64,000 nucleotides of DNA, taken from NCBI GenBank assembly GCA_040437565.1, contig JBDOQK010000002.1:434001-498000 (forward strand). Reading direction: 5' to 3'. Below, one piece after another: positions 46,969 to 57,248 of this stretch; within the stretch, counting starts at the first letter, position 1, and each line of letters starts with the position of its first letter. The position numbers were made by a program, and so were the translations under genes. This DNA comes from Albugo candida (lineage: Eukaryota; Oomycota; Peronosporomycetes; Albuginales). The notes below the pieces were generated by a model. The model saw only the letters and a program-made list of their open reading frames with translations. It searched no databases and was not told the DNA's origin.

Positions 46969-48327
46969 ATGATACAATCGTCATCGGTAAAGGAAGCTTT
47001 TGACCTCTTTGATGGCGAGGATAGCGACAGCGAAAAGGACTGTATAGTGGTTGAATCAATAAGATGTCCTTTGACTATAGCTCCCACCGTTTCAAAGAAT
47101 ACGATGAAGCTTTTGGAGACGGAGAACAATAGTTATGAGATCGAGCACTCTCCGTGGCCACACATTCGTCCAATGTACTCGAAATCGATTCGACTGATAA
47201 ATGATTGTACTGATGTCGGTGGAAATAGAGGATATATTGCCACAGAGGATCTTGAGCCAGGAACACTCATTTTGCTGGAAAAAGTTCATGTGCCGTGGCC
47301 AGCTGACGCTGCGAAATACGATCCTTTGTTTCTGGCCAAAGCCTTGGAAAGTATTTTACGCTGCTCCAATCAAGAATCTTTTCGGAAGGAACTTGGTCAT
47401 CTATTCCCCCGGACGCTTGAAGATTTGCCAACATACTTGCGTCATGCAGGACGCCATAAATTCTCTTCCACTTTGAAACAATTGTGCACAAAATACTCCG
47501 AGCTGAATGTGACAGAAGACGAATTACTTCAGAATATATTTTCGATGCAATGTAATGCATTCCACAGCGGCGTTTTTCTGTACTGCTCCCTGTTGAATCA
47601 TGATTGCAATCCAAACTGCGTCAAATTCATTCCCGTCGAATCGGATGGCTCCATTTCTCAAGTTCGTGTGACTAAAAAAGTTGACAAAGGCCAACCACTG
47701 ACCATATCGTACTTGTATCCTCGAGAACAATCTCGATTACAACGAAAGCGTATTTTAGAACACCAGTTCGGATTCGAGTGTACTTGCAATTTGTGTAAGC
47801 GTGGTGATTCCGAGTTCCAGGCTCCCGATTCCGCTGTCTCGATCAACGAGTCAGTTCAATCAGGGAAGCTGTTGAGTATTGAGGATAGTGTTTCTCAGTG
47901 CGAAGAGCTCGTCATGCGGAAAGAGATCGACGCAGGTCGCGTACTAGATAAAGCCTTAGAAGTCCTTTCAGATGCATTGGAGATTGTAGCTCACGACCAC
48001 TTTGTGCTCATCCGAATCTATAAGCTTGTTGGAGATTGCTATGAGTGGATGCTGAAGGGCGAATCCAAGAATTCAATCGAGTCCGCCGTTCTGTTTGTTC
48101 GCAGCAACTATGAGCTGCTTAGCTTACAGCGTCAATACCTGGGTCATAGTCATGTCGACTTGGCGAGAACATTGAATGATTTGAGCCAGGGGATACAGGT
48201 TTCACTAAGCCGAAATATCGATACGTTGCTGAGAGAGTTTCCAGAATGGGACAACTTTCGTCAGGTTTCAATCATCGAGAATCAGTATCGGAAAGAATAC
48301 ATGCGTATAAAAGAATTATACGATTGA
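46969..48327 (+). CDS. SET-domain protein, SMYD-like without a MYND finger
   Basis: A single frame of 452 residues from ATG 46969; the frame is open a little further upstream but only via a TTG. The SET core starts near GYIATEDLEPGTLILLE. The catalytic core follows near residue 205: NAFHSGVFLYCSLLNHDCNP, with the NHxCxPN motif, then ISYLYPREQSRLQRKRIL and a post-SET Cys cluster FECTCNLC. The tail is helical like the TPR-type C-terminus of SMYD proteins. SMYD enzymes carry a MYND zinc finger inside the SET domain; the corresponding stretch here (about residues 115-185) is helical and lacks the Cys/His cluster. The family methylates lysines in histones and other proteins. Substrate unknown. Confidence 0.85.
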   Translation: MIQSSSVKEAFDLFDGEDSDSEKDCIVVESIRCPLTIAPTVSKNTMKLLETENNSYEIEHSPWPHIRPMYSKSIRLINDCTDVGGNRGYIATEDLEPGTLILLEKVHVPWPADAAKYDPLFLAKALESILRCSNQESFRKELGHLFPRTLEDLPTYLRHAGRHKFSSTLKQLCTKYSELNVTEDELLQNIFSMQCNAFHSGVFLYCSLLNHDCNPNCVKFIPVESDGSISQVRVTKKVDKGQPLTISYLYPREQSRLQRKRILEHQFGFECTCNLCKRGDSEFQAPDSAVSINESVQSGKLLSIEDSVSQCEELVMRKEIDAGRVLDKALEVLSDALEIVAHDHFVLIRIYKLVGDCYEWMLKGESKNSIESAVLFVRSNYELLSLQRQYLGHSHVDLARTLNDLSQGIQVSLSRNIDTLLREFPEWDNFRQVSIIENQYRKEYMRIKELYD

Positions 48328-48516
48328 ACCAAAAGACTTGATACATTTACGATGGATCACTTTGAAGTTGGGTACTGCTCCCCGATGGCCTTTTCCAGCT
48401 TTGACTAGCATTCAGACAGATTAGAATTTGCAGTTTTGGTAACTAATTACCCACTAGGTCGCATGCTCGTCCGCGAAGCTCCACGCCTAAAGCACATATC
48501 TATACAAATATGTGGT

Positions 48517-49486
48517 TCAGTGATAGGTCAGAACTTTTTTTATTCTCACCAAATCCGCAAGATGAAGCTCGACCTTCTCTGACTGCTTTGTTTGAGGGAT
48601 TCGAGCAGTGCCTGCTGAATTCATTTGGGCTTTTTTCTTGTGGTCCTTGACAATTTCTGCTGCCGTGCAAATTCGCTGCTTGACCAGTTTCATAATAACA
48701 TGAGCATTTTGAGTCTGTACATACGAGTTCCTGTGTATGAAGTCAAAGACTTTATCAGTTGGCTGTTGTGGAGGATCCACGTACTCTACAAATCCTCGAA
48801 CTCTTAACATCTTTTCTTTCTCTTCACTATCTCTGCTCACTTGACCGCTTTCTTGCTCCAATGTATCTTCATGGGGCGCAGTGAACATCTGCTTGGCTTC
48901 TAAAGTATCTGAATTCCTTGTAGTGAATGTCAGAGCACCAATGTAAAGATCTCCAAAGCACTCCCAACATTTCATTTCCCAAAGTGCGCACAGAATGAAG
49001 GTCACTCTCGAGAGTCTTCTTTTTTGTATTCTGCAGGTGACCAACATTCTCATGATAATGCATCCAGTGGAGGAATTCAAAATGCGCCTGGAAAATTCCC
49101 GCGCAGAGTTTTTGTATCGGAACATCCTGTTTATATGCGCGTGGTCGGAGCTTTATTAGGTTAGAGCGTCCACACGGCCGCTGACCTTGACGATTTTATA
49201 CGAAACAAACAGTCTTTCGATCTCTTTGAAGTTATGCTCTTTACTGGTCTGATCTTGCGGGTTATGTCTCATTTTGTGAAGGATTCTATGCTCTGGATAT
49301 AATATATTAAGGATTTTGCAGTAAGCGACTCCATCCGCGAGTTCTTCAAGCTATTTAGGAATAAGAATCTTTCCATTATATTATTCAACGACTTACTTTG
49401 ATGTAATCGGAATCTATCTTTCGATTGAGCCACATTAGCAGCTCCAATCTTCCGATTCCTCGCGCCTTCAACTTGCGGATGCTCAT
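48517..49486 (-). CDS. EB1-like calponin-homology protein (microtubule plus-end type)
   Basis: Exons 49486-49397, 49350-49186 and from 49126 down, with introns of 46 and 59 nt in phase 0. The joined N-terminus gives RLELLMWLNRKIDSDYIK, LEELADGVAYCKILNILYPE, HNFKEIERLFVSYKIVK and DVPIQKLCAGIFQAHFEFL, which matches the EB1/MAPRE CH domain block by block, including the DNFEFLQW-like end (AHFEFLHW). After HENV the reading must change frame, probably by one more intron, to reach a 120-residue C-terminal part ending at 48517 (with MLRVRGFVEYVDPPQQ and TDKVFDFIHRN). That join is not certain. The tail does not show the usual EBH coiled coil or a terminal EEY-type motif. EB proteins track growing microtubule ends. 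The start lies 73 bp from the start of the divergent phosphatase gene. Confidence 0.72.
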
Positions 49487-49559
49487 TGTCTTTTGCACAA
49501 GTACATCCGTTAGGTACACGGCTTCTCAATAAGTACGCTTGTTCATTTGCGCGCGCAAA
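49487..49559. promoter_or_regulatory. 73-bp divergent promoter region (EB1-like / HAD phosphatase)
   Basis: Only 73 bp separate the two start codons, so promoter elements must overlap the 5' UTRs. It includes a GCGCGCGC-rich stretch next to the phosphatase start, uncommon in this AT-rich sequence. Confidence 0.45.
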
Positions 49560-51157
49560 ATGAGCTTTCCATTGACGCAAGAGGGATGGCTCCATTTGAG
49601 AGACGAGATGGACTGTTTTTTGCTAGATTGTGATGGAGGTACCTTCCTTGGCATAATTCTAACTGCGTGTTAAGTGTACAGTTTTGCTCAGTATTATGGA
49701 GAGGAGATGAAGCTATTCCTGGTGCAAGTGAAGCTGTCCGAACGCTACAAAACCTCAAAAAAAAAGTTGTTTTTGTGGTACTGTTCGCTTTTTTCTTTTA
49801 TTAGAAATCGTCCAATTTTGTACGCGTCAGACGAATAATTCAACCAAAAACCGTCAATCAATTTTGAAGAAACTCGGTGCGACTGTGTCGCTCTTCAATT
49901 CAATCTTTGCCCTCAAGTAATTGTCAATAGAAGCGAATGGGATAAAAGCTGTCAAGGAAGACATTATCAGGTATTTGATTGACTAAGAGCGCTGTGACGA
50001 AGATGGAGTTCCTATCAACTTAACATAGTTCATCCTTCGCAACGGCGTACNNNNNNNNNNNNNNNNNNNNNNNNNNNNNNNNNNNNNNNNNNNNNNNNNN
50101 NNNNNNNNNNNNNNNNNNNNNNNNNNNNNNNNNNNNNNNNNNNNNNNNNNTGTACGCGTCAGACGAATAATTCAACCAAAAACCGTCAATCAATTTTGAA
50201 GAAACTCGGTGCGACTGTGTCGCTCTTCAATTCAATCTTTGCCCTCAAGTAATTGTCAATAGAAGCGAATGGGATAAAAGCTGTCAAGGAAGACATTATC
50301 AGGTATTTGATTGACTAAGAGCGCTGTGACGAAGATGGAGTTCCTATCAACTTAACATAGTTCATCCTTCGCAACGGCGTACCATTTGGAAAAAATTGTC
50401 AAGTTGTCAGGAAAGGTTTACGTCGTTGGGGAGTCAGGTCTGGTAGAAGACCTCGAGAATGCAGGATTTGAATGTTTGGGAATGAAGGATGGGCTCAAGC
50501 ATGAGTTTCCAAAGCCATTTAGTGTCGATACCGATATTAAAGCTGTGGTTGTTGGTCTCGATCGGTGCGTTTACCATCGTTATCGTCGAGTAATTTACAA
50601 TCAATTTCCTAGAAACATCTCTTATTACAAGTTGGCTTACGCAGCCAGTTGCGTTCGAACCATCCCAAATTGCCTCTTTATTGCAACGAATCTGTACGAG
50701 TCCTTCCTCGCATTCTAACTTATCTAATGTCTTGGTAGAGATCCAACCTATCCCGTTGATGACGCGTTCCTCCCGGGTGGAGGATCAGTGGTCAAGTTCA
50801 TGGAAACAGCTGTCGGGCGGTACGTGCGGTAGCATTGATCTTCCGCGAAATGATGGAATGCATTAACATAGACCGCCGGATGCTGTAATTGGCAAACCAT
50901 CGCAGGACTTCCTGAAGAGGATTGTTGAATTATATTCGCTACAAACTGCTAAAACTTGTATGATTGGCGACCGTCTTTCCACTGATATCGAATTCGGACG
51001 ACTTGGAGGATTGCAGACTTTACTCGTGCTCTCTGGTGTCACAGCCAAATCGGAATTAGAATCAACTCTGCCGTCAGAACAAATACCTCAGTATTACGCG
51101 CCGTCCATTGCGATTATCAATGAGCTTGAGAATTACAAGAAACCTCGAACTTCTTAG
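49560..51157 (+). CDS. HAD-family phosphatase, phosphoglycolate/4-nitrophenyl phosphatase type
   Basis: Eight exons. Using the right-hand copy at gap 7 they are 49560-49638, 49692-49777, 50163-50208, 50263-50302, 50361-50564, 50613-50693, 50739-50819 and 50872-51157. Introns are 45-58 nt with all phases consistent; 300 residues. Motif I is FLLDCDGVLWRG (Asp23 nucleophile, Asp25), motif II is in FVTNNSTKNRQ, the cap region contains EDIISSSFATAYHL and VYVVGESGL, and the end has VIGKPSQ and MIGDRLSTDIEFG (motifs III and IV). This order is that of eukaryotic phosphoglycolate phosphatase (PGP) and pyridoxal phosphatase (PDXP). The likely substrate is a small phosphometabolite such as 2-phosphoglycolate. 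No targeting peptide is evident. Confidence 0.92.
49819..50382. other. Assembly gap with 232-bp duplicated flanks (gap 7)
   Basis: N at 50051-50150; bases 49819-50050 recur at 50151-50382. Exons 3 and 4 of the phosphatase therefore appear twice. Confidence 0.9.
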
Positions 51158-51263
51158 TATGCTACTCACGACTCCATTAACAAATGAACGAAATTGTCAG
51201 CTAAAAACAAATGTTTTTTTTCGTATCAACAGTATTGCTACAAAGACTTCTTACACTATCGAT

Positions 51264-53138
51264 TCACTCTCTCCTGGACAAAGAGGTCGCTTTTAATCGC
51301 GGAATGACCGGTTTTGAAGTGTTCATGAACGCATCGAAAAATGAGAATTTTGGAGCAGAAGCGTTGGTGTCGCTTGAACGAAATGTGATGCGTTGCGCCA
51401 TGACTGATGAGATGGAACTTCGACCAGGTGTTATCGCCACCTTGGGAGGTCGACTGAGCGGAACAGGTTGTTTTCGTGTTCGACCAAGAAGTCCAGAATT
51501 GAATCGACTGATTGCGCTGCGTTCTACCTCGTCTATGGAGTACTTCTCCTCATTTGGTTTGAAAATCGGCGACGAATTCGCATCAATTTGCTTCCTGCCC
51601 GGAAGAGTTTTTTTGCGTGTTTTGGCGGTCACTGGCTTCTCTTTTTTCGGTCTCGATTTATTGACTTTCCTGCTCTTCTTCTCAATTTGAAAATCTGAAG
51701 AGCAATCGGTCTCTTGACTTTGCTCGGATGCCGGCATTTTAGAATGAGTTTTTGACAATCTTTTTCTTCGTTGTTTATCAATCAACTGTGGGGGCTTTGG
51801 TTTTTCAAAATCCTCTGAAGCGCTGTTGTGTGATACTCCATTCAGTTCCCTTACATCCATTTCATTGCCCAAATGCGCTCTAAGTTGCTCACTTTTATCG
51901 CCCACTTCGCAAGCTGTGCGATCGCCAACCATCTCTTTGAACAAAGCATGAAATTCTCTCCTTTTTGCTGCTGAAGATGCACATCTTTTGCTAATTTTTT
52001 TCTTCATCGGAGTCTGATACATATTGACAATTTTATCTTTGAGCAGCTGCTCAGACTTGTCTTTTTCGAATTTGTGAGAAATCTTGCGTTTCTTCGGAAG
52101 AGGTCTAGATTCTGTGCGCTTACTTCTTTTACTATGCTTCTTCTCCACTTCACAATGATCATCGTCTGATTTATGTGAACGTTGGGGGATAGTATCGGGG
52201 GTCTTCAATGAAGGTACTGGAGGACTTGGCGGGTCTGGAGGTGAAAAGATCAAACTCGGATACGAATTGTCGTTTTCACTCTCACTGCTTTCTCTTGATA
52301 GAATCTGCAAAAGCTCCTCAGTGGTGGATGAATGGAATGGGATTTCATTGGCGACGATAGTCTCTTCTTTGCTGTCTTCCTCTCCCGAAGATGAAATTTG
52401 TGCGCGATCTATAGTCTTGGGTTTCTTCGAAGCTTTATGCTCTTCCTGGGAATCTCTTACGAAAAGATAGGATATCGATTTGGTTTTAGAAGATCCGTTT
52501 ATCTCTTTCTTTGGCCCCGAGATCGCATTCGATGAATCCAAAAGACGGCACTTTTGTGCCATTACGTTCAAAAGCGATCTTTGAATGGATTCTCGATACG
52601 CATCTTCATCTAGCTGACCCTCCAAGGTCAATTCAAGCTGAGAGATCTGGTTCCTTACACGATTTTGTCGTATTTCCAAATGCTTCCACTATATATATAG
52701 CTTTAGATGTCGAGCCCAATGCCTGTTTATTGATTTTTAAACATACCTGAGACTCGAAAGAGCGAAATAAGAACAGCTCGGGCGCTACAGTNNNNNNNNN
52801 NNNNNNNNNNNNNNNNNNNNNNNNNNNNNNNNNNNNNNNNNNNNNNNNNNNNNNNNNNNNNNNNNNNNNNNNNNNNNNNNNNNNNNNNNNNCTTTTGTGC
52901 CATTACGTTCAAAAGCGATCTTTGAATGGATTCTCGATACGCATCTTCATCTAGCTGACCCTCCAAGGTCAATTCAAGCTGAGAGATCTGGTTCCTTACA
53001 CGATTTTGTCGTATTTCCAAATGCTTCCACTATATATATAGCTTTAGATGTCGAGCCCAATGCCTGTTTATTGATTTTTAAACATACCTGAGACTCGAAA
53101 GAGCGAAATAAGAACAGCTCGGGCGCTACAGTTGTCAT
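51264..53138 (-). CDS. Basic nuclear-type protein of unknown function
   Basis: Exon 1 is 53138-53088 (product starts MTTVAPELFLFRSFESQ). A 58-nt phase-0 intron follows, and exon 2 runs from 53029 to 51264. With the gap 8 doubling removed the protein has 491 residues. The N-terminal 60 residues form a compact helical block (WKHLEIRQNRVRNQISQLE, then DEDAYRESIQRSLLNVMAQ) that looks conserved. The rest is rich in Lys, Arg, Ser and Glu, with several nuclear-localisation-like clusters (KKRKISHKFEKDK, KQRRKRLSK, KSRPKKEK). The C-terminus (SSVMAQRITFRSS) is more ordered. A chromatin or nuclear role is inferred from composition only. The gene is convergent with the phosphatase, about 107 bp between stops. 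Confidence 0.7.
52551..53132. other. Assembly gap with 241-bp duplicated flanks (gap 8)
   Basis: N at 52792-52891; bases 52551-52791 recur at 52892-53132, doubling the start of exon 2 and the intron of the basic nuclear-type gene. Confidence 0.9.
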
Positions 53139-53282
53139 ACGGGACCCTTGTCACCAGATAGACCACTCGAAAGTTTGACTTTAATCACGTAAAAAAGCAC
53201 AAGAATTGACAGCAATATCGCCTCAAAAAGTGCTCCTACGTCGTACCTACCAGACATCATTAAGTACCAGGCAGATATAACG

Positions 53283-53632
53283 GTCACAGTGTTAAGTTCA
53301 TTCATTTGCGATTTTGTCAGAGAACAGAATTCGAATCATTCACATGAGAAGCTTTTATCTGTGATGATCACACTTAATTGTTCTTCTTAGCGACATGGCG
53401 ACGAGCGNNNNNNNNNNNNNNNNNNNNNNNNNNNNNNNNNNNNNNNNNNNNNNNNNNNNNNNNNNNNNNNNNNNNNNNNNNNNNNNNNNNNNNNNNNNNN
53501 NNNNNNNGTCACAGTGTTAAGTTCATTCATTTGCGATTTTGTCAGAGAACAGAATTCGAATCATTCACATGAGAAGCTTTTATCTGTGATGATCACACTT
53601 AATTGTTCTTCTTAGCGACATGGCGACGAGCG
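53283..53632. other. Assembly gap with 125-bp duplicated flanks (gap 9)
   Basis: N at 53408-53507; bases 53283-53407 recur at 53508-53632. It includes the last dozen codons of the coiled-coil membrane protein gene. Confidence 0.9.
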
Positions 53633-54825
53633 CTGTTGTTCTGTGCGGCGCGTTTAATCGTTCGTAATTGCTTTCGCTTTGACCGATGGCGTCTTTTCCC
53701 ACAGCGCCCGCAGCACACACAGCACAAGCACAGATTACCCAATGAGCAGAGACACCACCACATACAACGAAGCAAAAATCGCAAGAAAAATATCGTGGAC
53801 GGGATAAGCAGTAGTGCCAGGGCTCCATCCACAATCAAACGCGCATGTGGAGCAATGTGTTTGTGTTGCAGTAAACTCTTGATCGTGCGCACGCGAAACA
53901 ACTTGAATTCTTCGAATGCACGTACGAGGGTTTCTTCTACTTCAAGTCGCGCTTTGGCGGAAAATGTTTGAACTCGAGGAGCTAAATTCTTATAATGAGG
54001 CTGGACAAATCGGTATATCTTGCTCGCGATGGGATCCATTGTGGCGGCGAGATGGTTTGCATAAAATGCTCGACTGGATTTCGCGATACTCAACTGCATC
54101 GTCCTGAGGTGTTGCGAGAAGGCTGACATGAAATTGTCATCTGATTGAACCCAAACTTGAATTTTTTTGGCAAGCCATTCAGCTGCATCCATTCCCTGAT
54201 CATAGTAAGCCGACAGTAAGGCTGCCAGCGTCAGTTTGTCACTTTGATGATCTAGCTCGTACTTGAGTGCTTCATTTCTTTTCAGTGACATTTTGATATC
54301 GCGTTCAAGTCGTCGGATCATATTCTCTTCGATTTTTAGTCGTTTTTGGCTCTCACTTAACTTTGTACCACACTGATTTATCTTTTCTTGCTTGACTACA
54401 AGTTGCTTTCCCAGCTTTTCCACTTTCCCATTAAGAACTTTGACGTTATCTTCCGCTTCGGAAACAGTTTGTTTTTGGTTGTCGTAATCTACTTCACATT
54501 GTGAGATTTGATTCTTCGCCATGTCCAATTGCTGTCTCAATTTCACGTGTTCTTTTTCTTGTTCACTGATCTGTTGTTCAAAATCACGACTTTTAAGATC
54601 ATTGTCTGACAGAGAGTCTTCCAAAGCTTTGTTACAAGCTTCATTGGCTTCTTGTATGCTTCTCAAGTCGTCCCGCATTTTCTGCAACTCCGTCATCACT
54701 TTCTCATTGTTCGCATGCGTAACACTGGAAGTTGTATCCTCCTCAGATGGGCGCACCTTCTCTGCAACTGCCACATTATACAGTATGACGGTGAAAAGCG
54801 TCCACTTCCACAGCACTTTTAGCAT
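53599..54825 (-). CDS. Type I membrane protein with lumenal coiled coil, Cys-rich juxtamembrane tail and KKxx end
   Basis: A single frame of 408 residues from ATG 54825, chosen because it places a signal peptide (MLKVLWKWTLFTVILYNVAVA) first; the frame is open further upstream. Residues about 45-200 are coiled coil (LQKMRDDLRSIQEANEACNK and following). A helical domain follows around 205-340. A transmembrane segment lies near 350-370 (ALALLLIPSTIFFLRFLL). The cytosolic tail begins with many cysteines (CMWWCLCSLGNLCLCCVCC) and is then strongly basic, ending AKKNN. The last four residues, KKNN, fit the dilysine KKxx signal that COPI uses to return type I proteins to the ER. The Cys cluster may be palmitoylated. 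No named family is recognised. Confidence 0.75.
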   Translation of the reverse strand: MLKVLWKWTLFTVILYNVAVAEKVRPSEEDTTSSVTHANNEKVMTELQKMRDDLRSIQEANEACNKALEDSLSDNDLKSRDFEQQISEQEKEHVKLRQQLDMAKNQISQCEVDYDNQKQTVSEAEDNVKVLNGKVEKLGKQLVVKQEKINQCGTKLSESQKRLKIEENMIRRLERDIKMSLKRNEALKYELDHQSDKLTLAALLSAYYDQGMDAAEWLAKKIQVWVQSDDNFMSAFSQHLRTMQLSIAKSSRAFYANHLAATMDPIASKIYRFVQPHYKNLAPRVQTFSAKARLEVEETLVRAFEEFKLFRVRTIKSLLQHKHIAPHARLIVDGALALLLIPSTIFFLRFLLRCMWWCLCSLGNLCLCCVCCGRCGKRRHRSKRKQLRTIKRAAQNNSARRHVAKKNN

Positions 54826-54846
54826 TCGTATTCTTTGATAAAAGAG

Positions 54847-55029
54847 ATGAGAGATTCTGAGCCAGACACAGCTCCTTTTGAAATTGATACTCTTCAGCAA
54901 CGTATACTATATTTCTATTATTATGAAGAGGTCAGAGCGCAGGAACTGCGGAATCGTTCGGTGAAATGTCAAGTTCAATTTGTGTGCTTTCTATTGCGCT
55001 TTTGTCAGAGCTACAAAGAGATTGCGTAA
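54847..55029 (+). CDS. Possible 60-residue protein or exon
   Basis: A frame from ATG 54847 to a stop at 55029, in the space between the coiled-coil membrane gene start (54825) and the SEC1 stop (55051). The product (TLQQRILYFYYYEEVRAQEL and following) has helical, protein-like composition but no known motif. It might be a short gene or an exon whose partners I cannot find. An A-run follows directly. Confidence 0.3.
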   Translation: MRDSEPDTAPFEIDTLQQRILYFYYYEEVRAQELRNRSVKCQVQFVCFLLRFCQSYKEIA

Positions 55030-55050
55030 GAAAAAAAAAAGTAACCACAC

Positions 55051-57131
55051 TTATCTGAATACGTACCTTGTGACAGAAACCAGCGGCTGATGAAGTGCCG
55101 CTAAAGATTCGAGAAACGTTTTTGGCTTGAGAAAACAAGTGGATCCAAAAAGTATGTCCCGTTTCTCTGCATCTCGGACTTCATACACGCTGCGAATCTT
55201 TTGAGAAAATATTAAAGTCACAACACAGAGAAAAGGCATAACAAGTGAGCGCACCTCAGAATACGAAGCTCCACCCAGTAAAAACACAATTAGCTTTTCT
55301 CCACCGAACACGCAGGTCTTCTCGTCCTACGCAACCATTCAATAAACGGACTGGACGAGAATATTCACTTCACCTTCATGCCGTCTTTATGATTTTTTGT
55401 TTTTCTACACTCCACAGAATTGAGTTGATTTTCACCAAAGTGCACAAATTCGACTTACTTGCGCAATGAAATAGGTGCAAGCTTCTTCTTGACAGAGTTA
55501 TCGCTCGTACTCGCCCCATTGAATTTGACAGGAGGTGTGATTATGTAAGGGAACTCTTGTTCGTCAAGATTGTTCTGCAAGCATTTCTGCATCCAGCTCT
55601 TCAATTTGGGAGCATACCGCGCGTTGGAATATTCGGATGTCTCCGCCAGCTTCGAAGCCTGCTTCAATTCATCGCCTCCGATATTACAAGAGCTGTTCTG
55701 TCTGTATAAAAGATTTTCTGGAGCAAGATGATGTAAATTCGTGAGGGCCTGATTATACTTGATCGAAACATTAGCAGCTTGGACGATTCTTCGTTTATCA
55801 GCATCTTTCAAAGCTTCGTCTTGAGATAAAAGAAATATGGCCAATATACGAGCGCGATCAGAGTCAGTAAGTTTAGGACAATTGAAGGCTTCTTCAAGTT
55901 GTTTGATTAGAACGCTAAGTTTGAGCTTCTTGCCCGATTCGTCAACTCCAGTAGCCATACTTTGCTCAATGTTGGAGGCTTGGAGAAGGTTAGTTCCTGT
56001 GAACAATTCCATCGATTTTCCAGCCAAGTATAAATGCTGCGATAGCTTGCCCAACATCTCGCGATATTCTGGTAATTCGCGTAAAGCTTCAGCCATACTG
56101 CTAATGTCTGTCTCAGTTCCCTTCTTCAGAGAAGATCCAGCGGCAGAAGTGGAAAGCGACGCCATTCGTTTGCCAATTGCATCACTCACTTGGGCAATAT
56201 GAGTGTGCCTGAATTCCGTCCACAGCTTATCATTCTCATTCAAAAGCGCGGTTTTCATGGTAATACCAGCATTTGTATCGACGGGATACGTGATCTGGTC
56301 TTCCTCAACGTCCAATAGATCCATTACCATAGCTTGAAAGGTACTTTCATGCACAAATGGCGTGAGAAGATCTTGACCACGATCGAGAAATAATATCGTC
56401 CCACGATCCGGAGCATATGTGAAGGTCTGATTATTCGCAACAAAAGCATTCATTTTCGTCTGAAATGTCTGCGCCAACTGCTCCATCCTTGCATGATTGC
56501 TCTTGTATCGAACGTAGGGGTATTCTTCCAGAGTTGCACAAACCGACACTAAATGATCACTGATATCTTCCATCAATTTTGCGTTTTCAAGTGTCCATGA
56601 AGTTGATGTGTGGTTGAGAGAATACATCGAGTGGAAGGAAAGTGGTTGGTCAACTGAGAATACGCATTTTTCTTTGGCGATAAAGTCAACATTCAACTCT
56701 TTCAGCTCTCTCAAGCGTACAACTACGTTTGGCAGAGTTTCCAACTTGTGCATAATCAATTCGGATGCGTGTGAAAGAAAGTAGAGGTACACTGAAGCGT
56801 ATCTTGGTTTATCAGCGACACCAAAATCCTGTGCGACATGTTCCAAGGCCTCTAGAGTTGGAGAAATAATGTAAATGACGTTTAATTCCGGAAAAGGCTG
56901 ACGATTTAATTCAAGACGCTCGAGAATGGAAACACCACAATCCGTCAAATCGCTCATGCGTGCGACGCAAGAAAGAATTCTTGCGGCTTCGTCATTCACA
57001 ACAAGAACGACCCAACCATGACTGAGCTTCGATACCGGTCGAATCACGTCATCCAAAAATGTATGTCGAACGATTTGCACCAGATCGATATCGTGTGCCT
57101 TTGCGACGCAAATTGTTTTATGTTCCGTCAT
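55051..57131 (-). CDS. SEC1: Sec1/Munc18-family SNARE regulator
   Basis: Four exons: 57131-55459, 55404-55374 (a 31-nt micro-exon), 55326-55255 and 55197-55051, with introns of 47-57 nt and matching phases; 640 residues, the normal size. Signatures in order: VNDEAARILSC and CGVSILERLELNRQP near the N-terminus, LNVIYIISPTLEAL, QPLSFHSMYSL, YAPDRGTILFLDRGQDLLTP in domain 3, and at the C-terminus EKLIVFLLGGASYSE joined to IRSVYEVRDAEKRDILFG. Sec1/Munc18 proteins bind syntaxins and help SNARE pairing in vesicle fusion. The plasma membrane type (Sec1/STXBP1/KEULE) fits better than Vps45, Sly1 or Vps33. A decayed copy of this gene and its neighbour lies near 28.5 kb. Confidence 0.93.
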
Positions 57132-57248
57132 GCGTCCTTTAAAGATCGCTTTGTATAGAAATCCATTTAGACTCTTCTGTAATAAAAAAGCTTTATACGA
57201 CTACTTGACGAATAATGCCGCTTTCCCGCCATTTTGGGCATTAGTACG
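57132..57248. promoter_or_regulatory. 117-bp divergent promoter region (SEC1 / PRIM2)
   Basis: Separates the two start codons of an ancestral gene pair. The corresponding segment is lost from the decayed copy at 28.7 kb, which probably silenced both copies at once. Confidence 0.45.
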
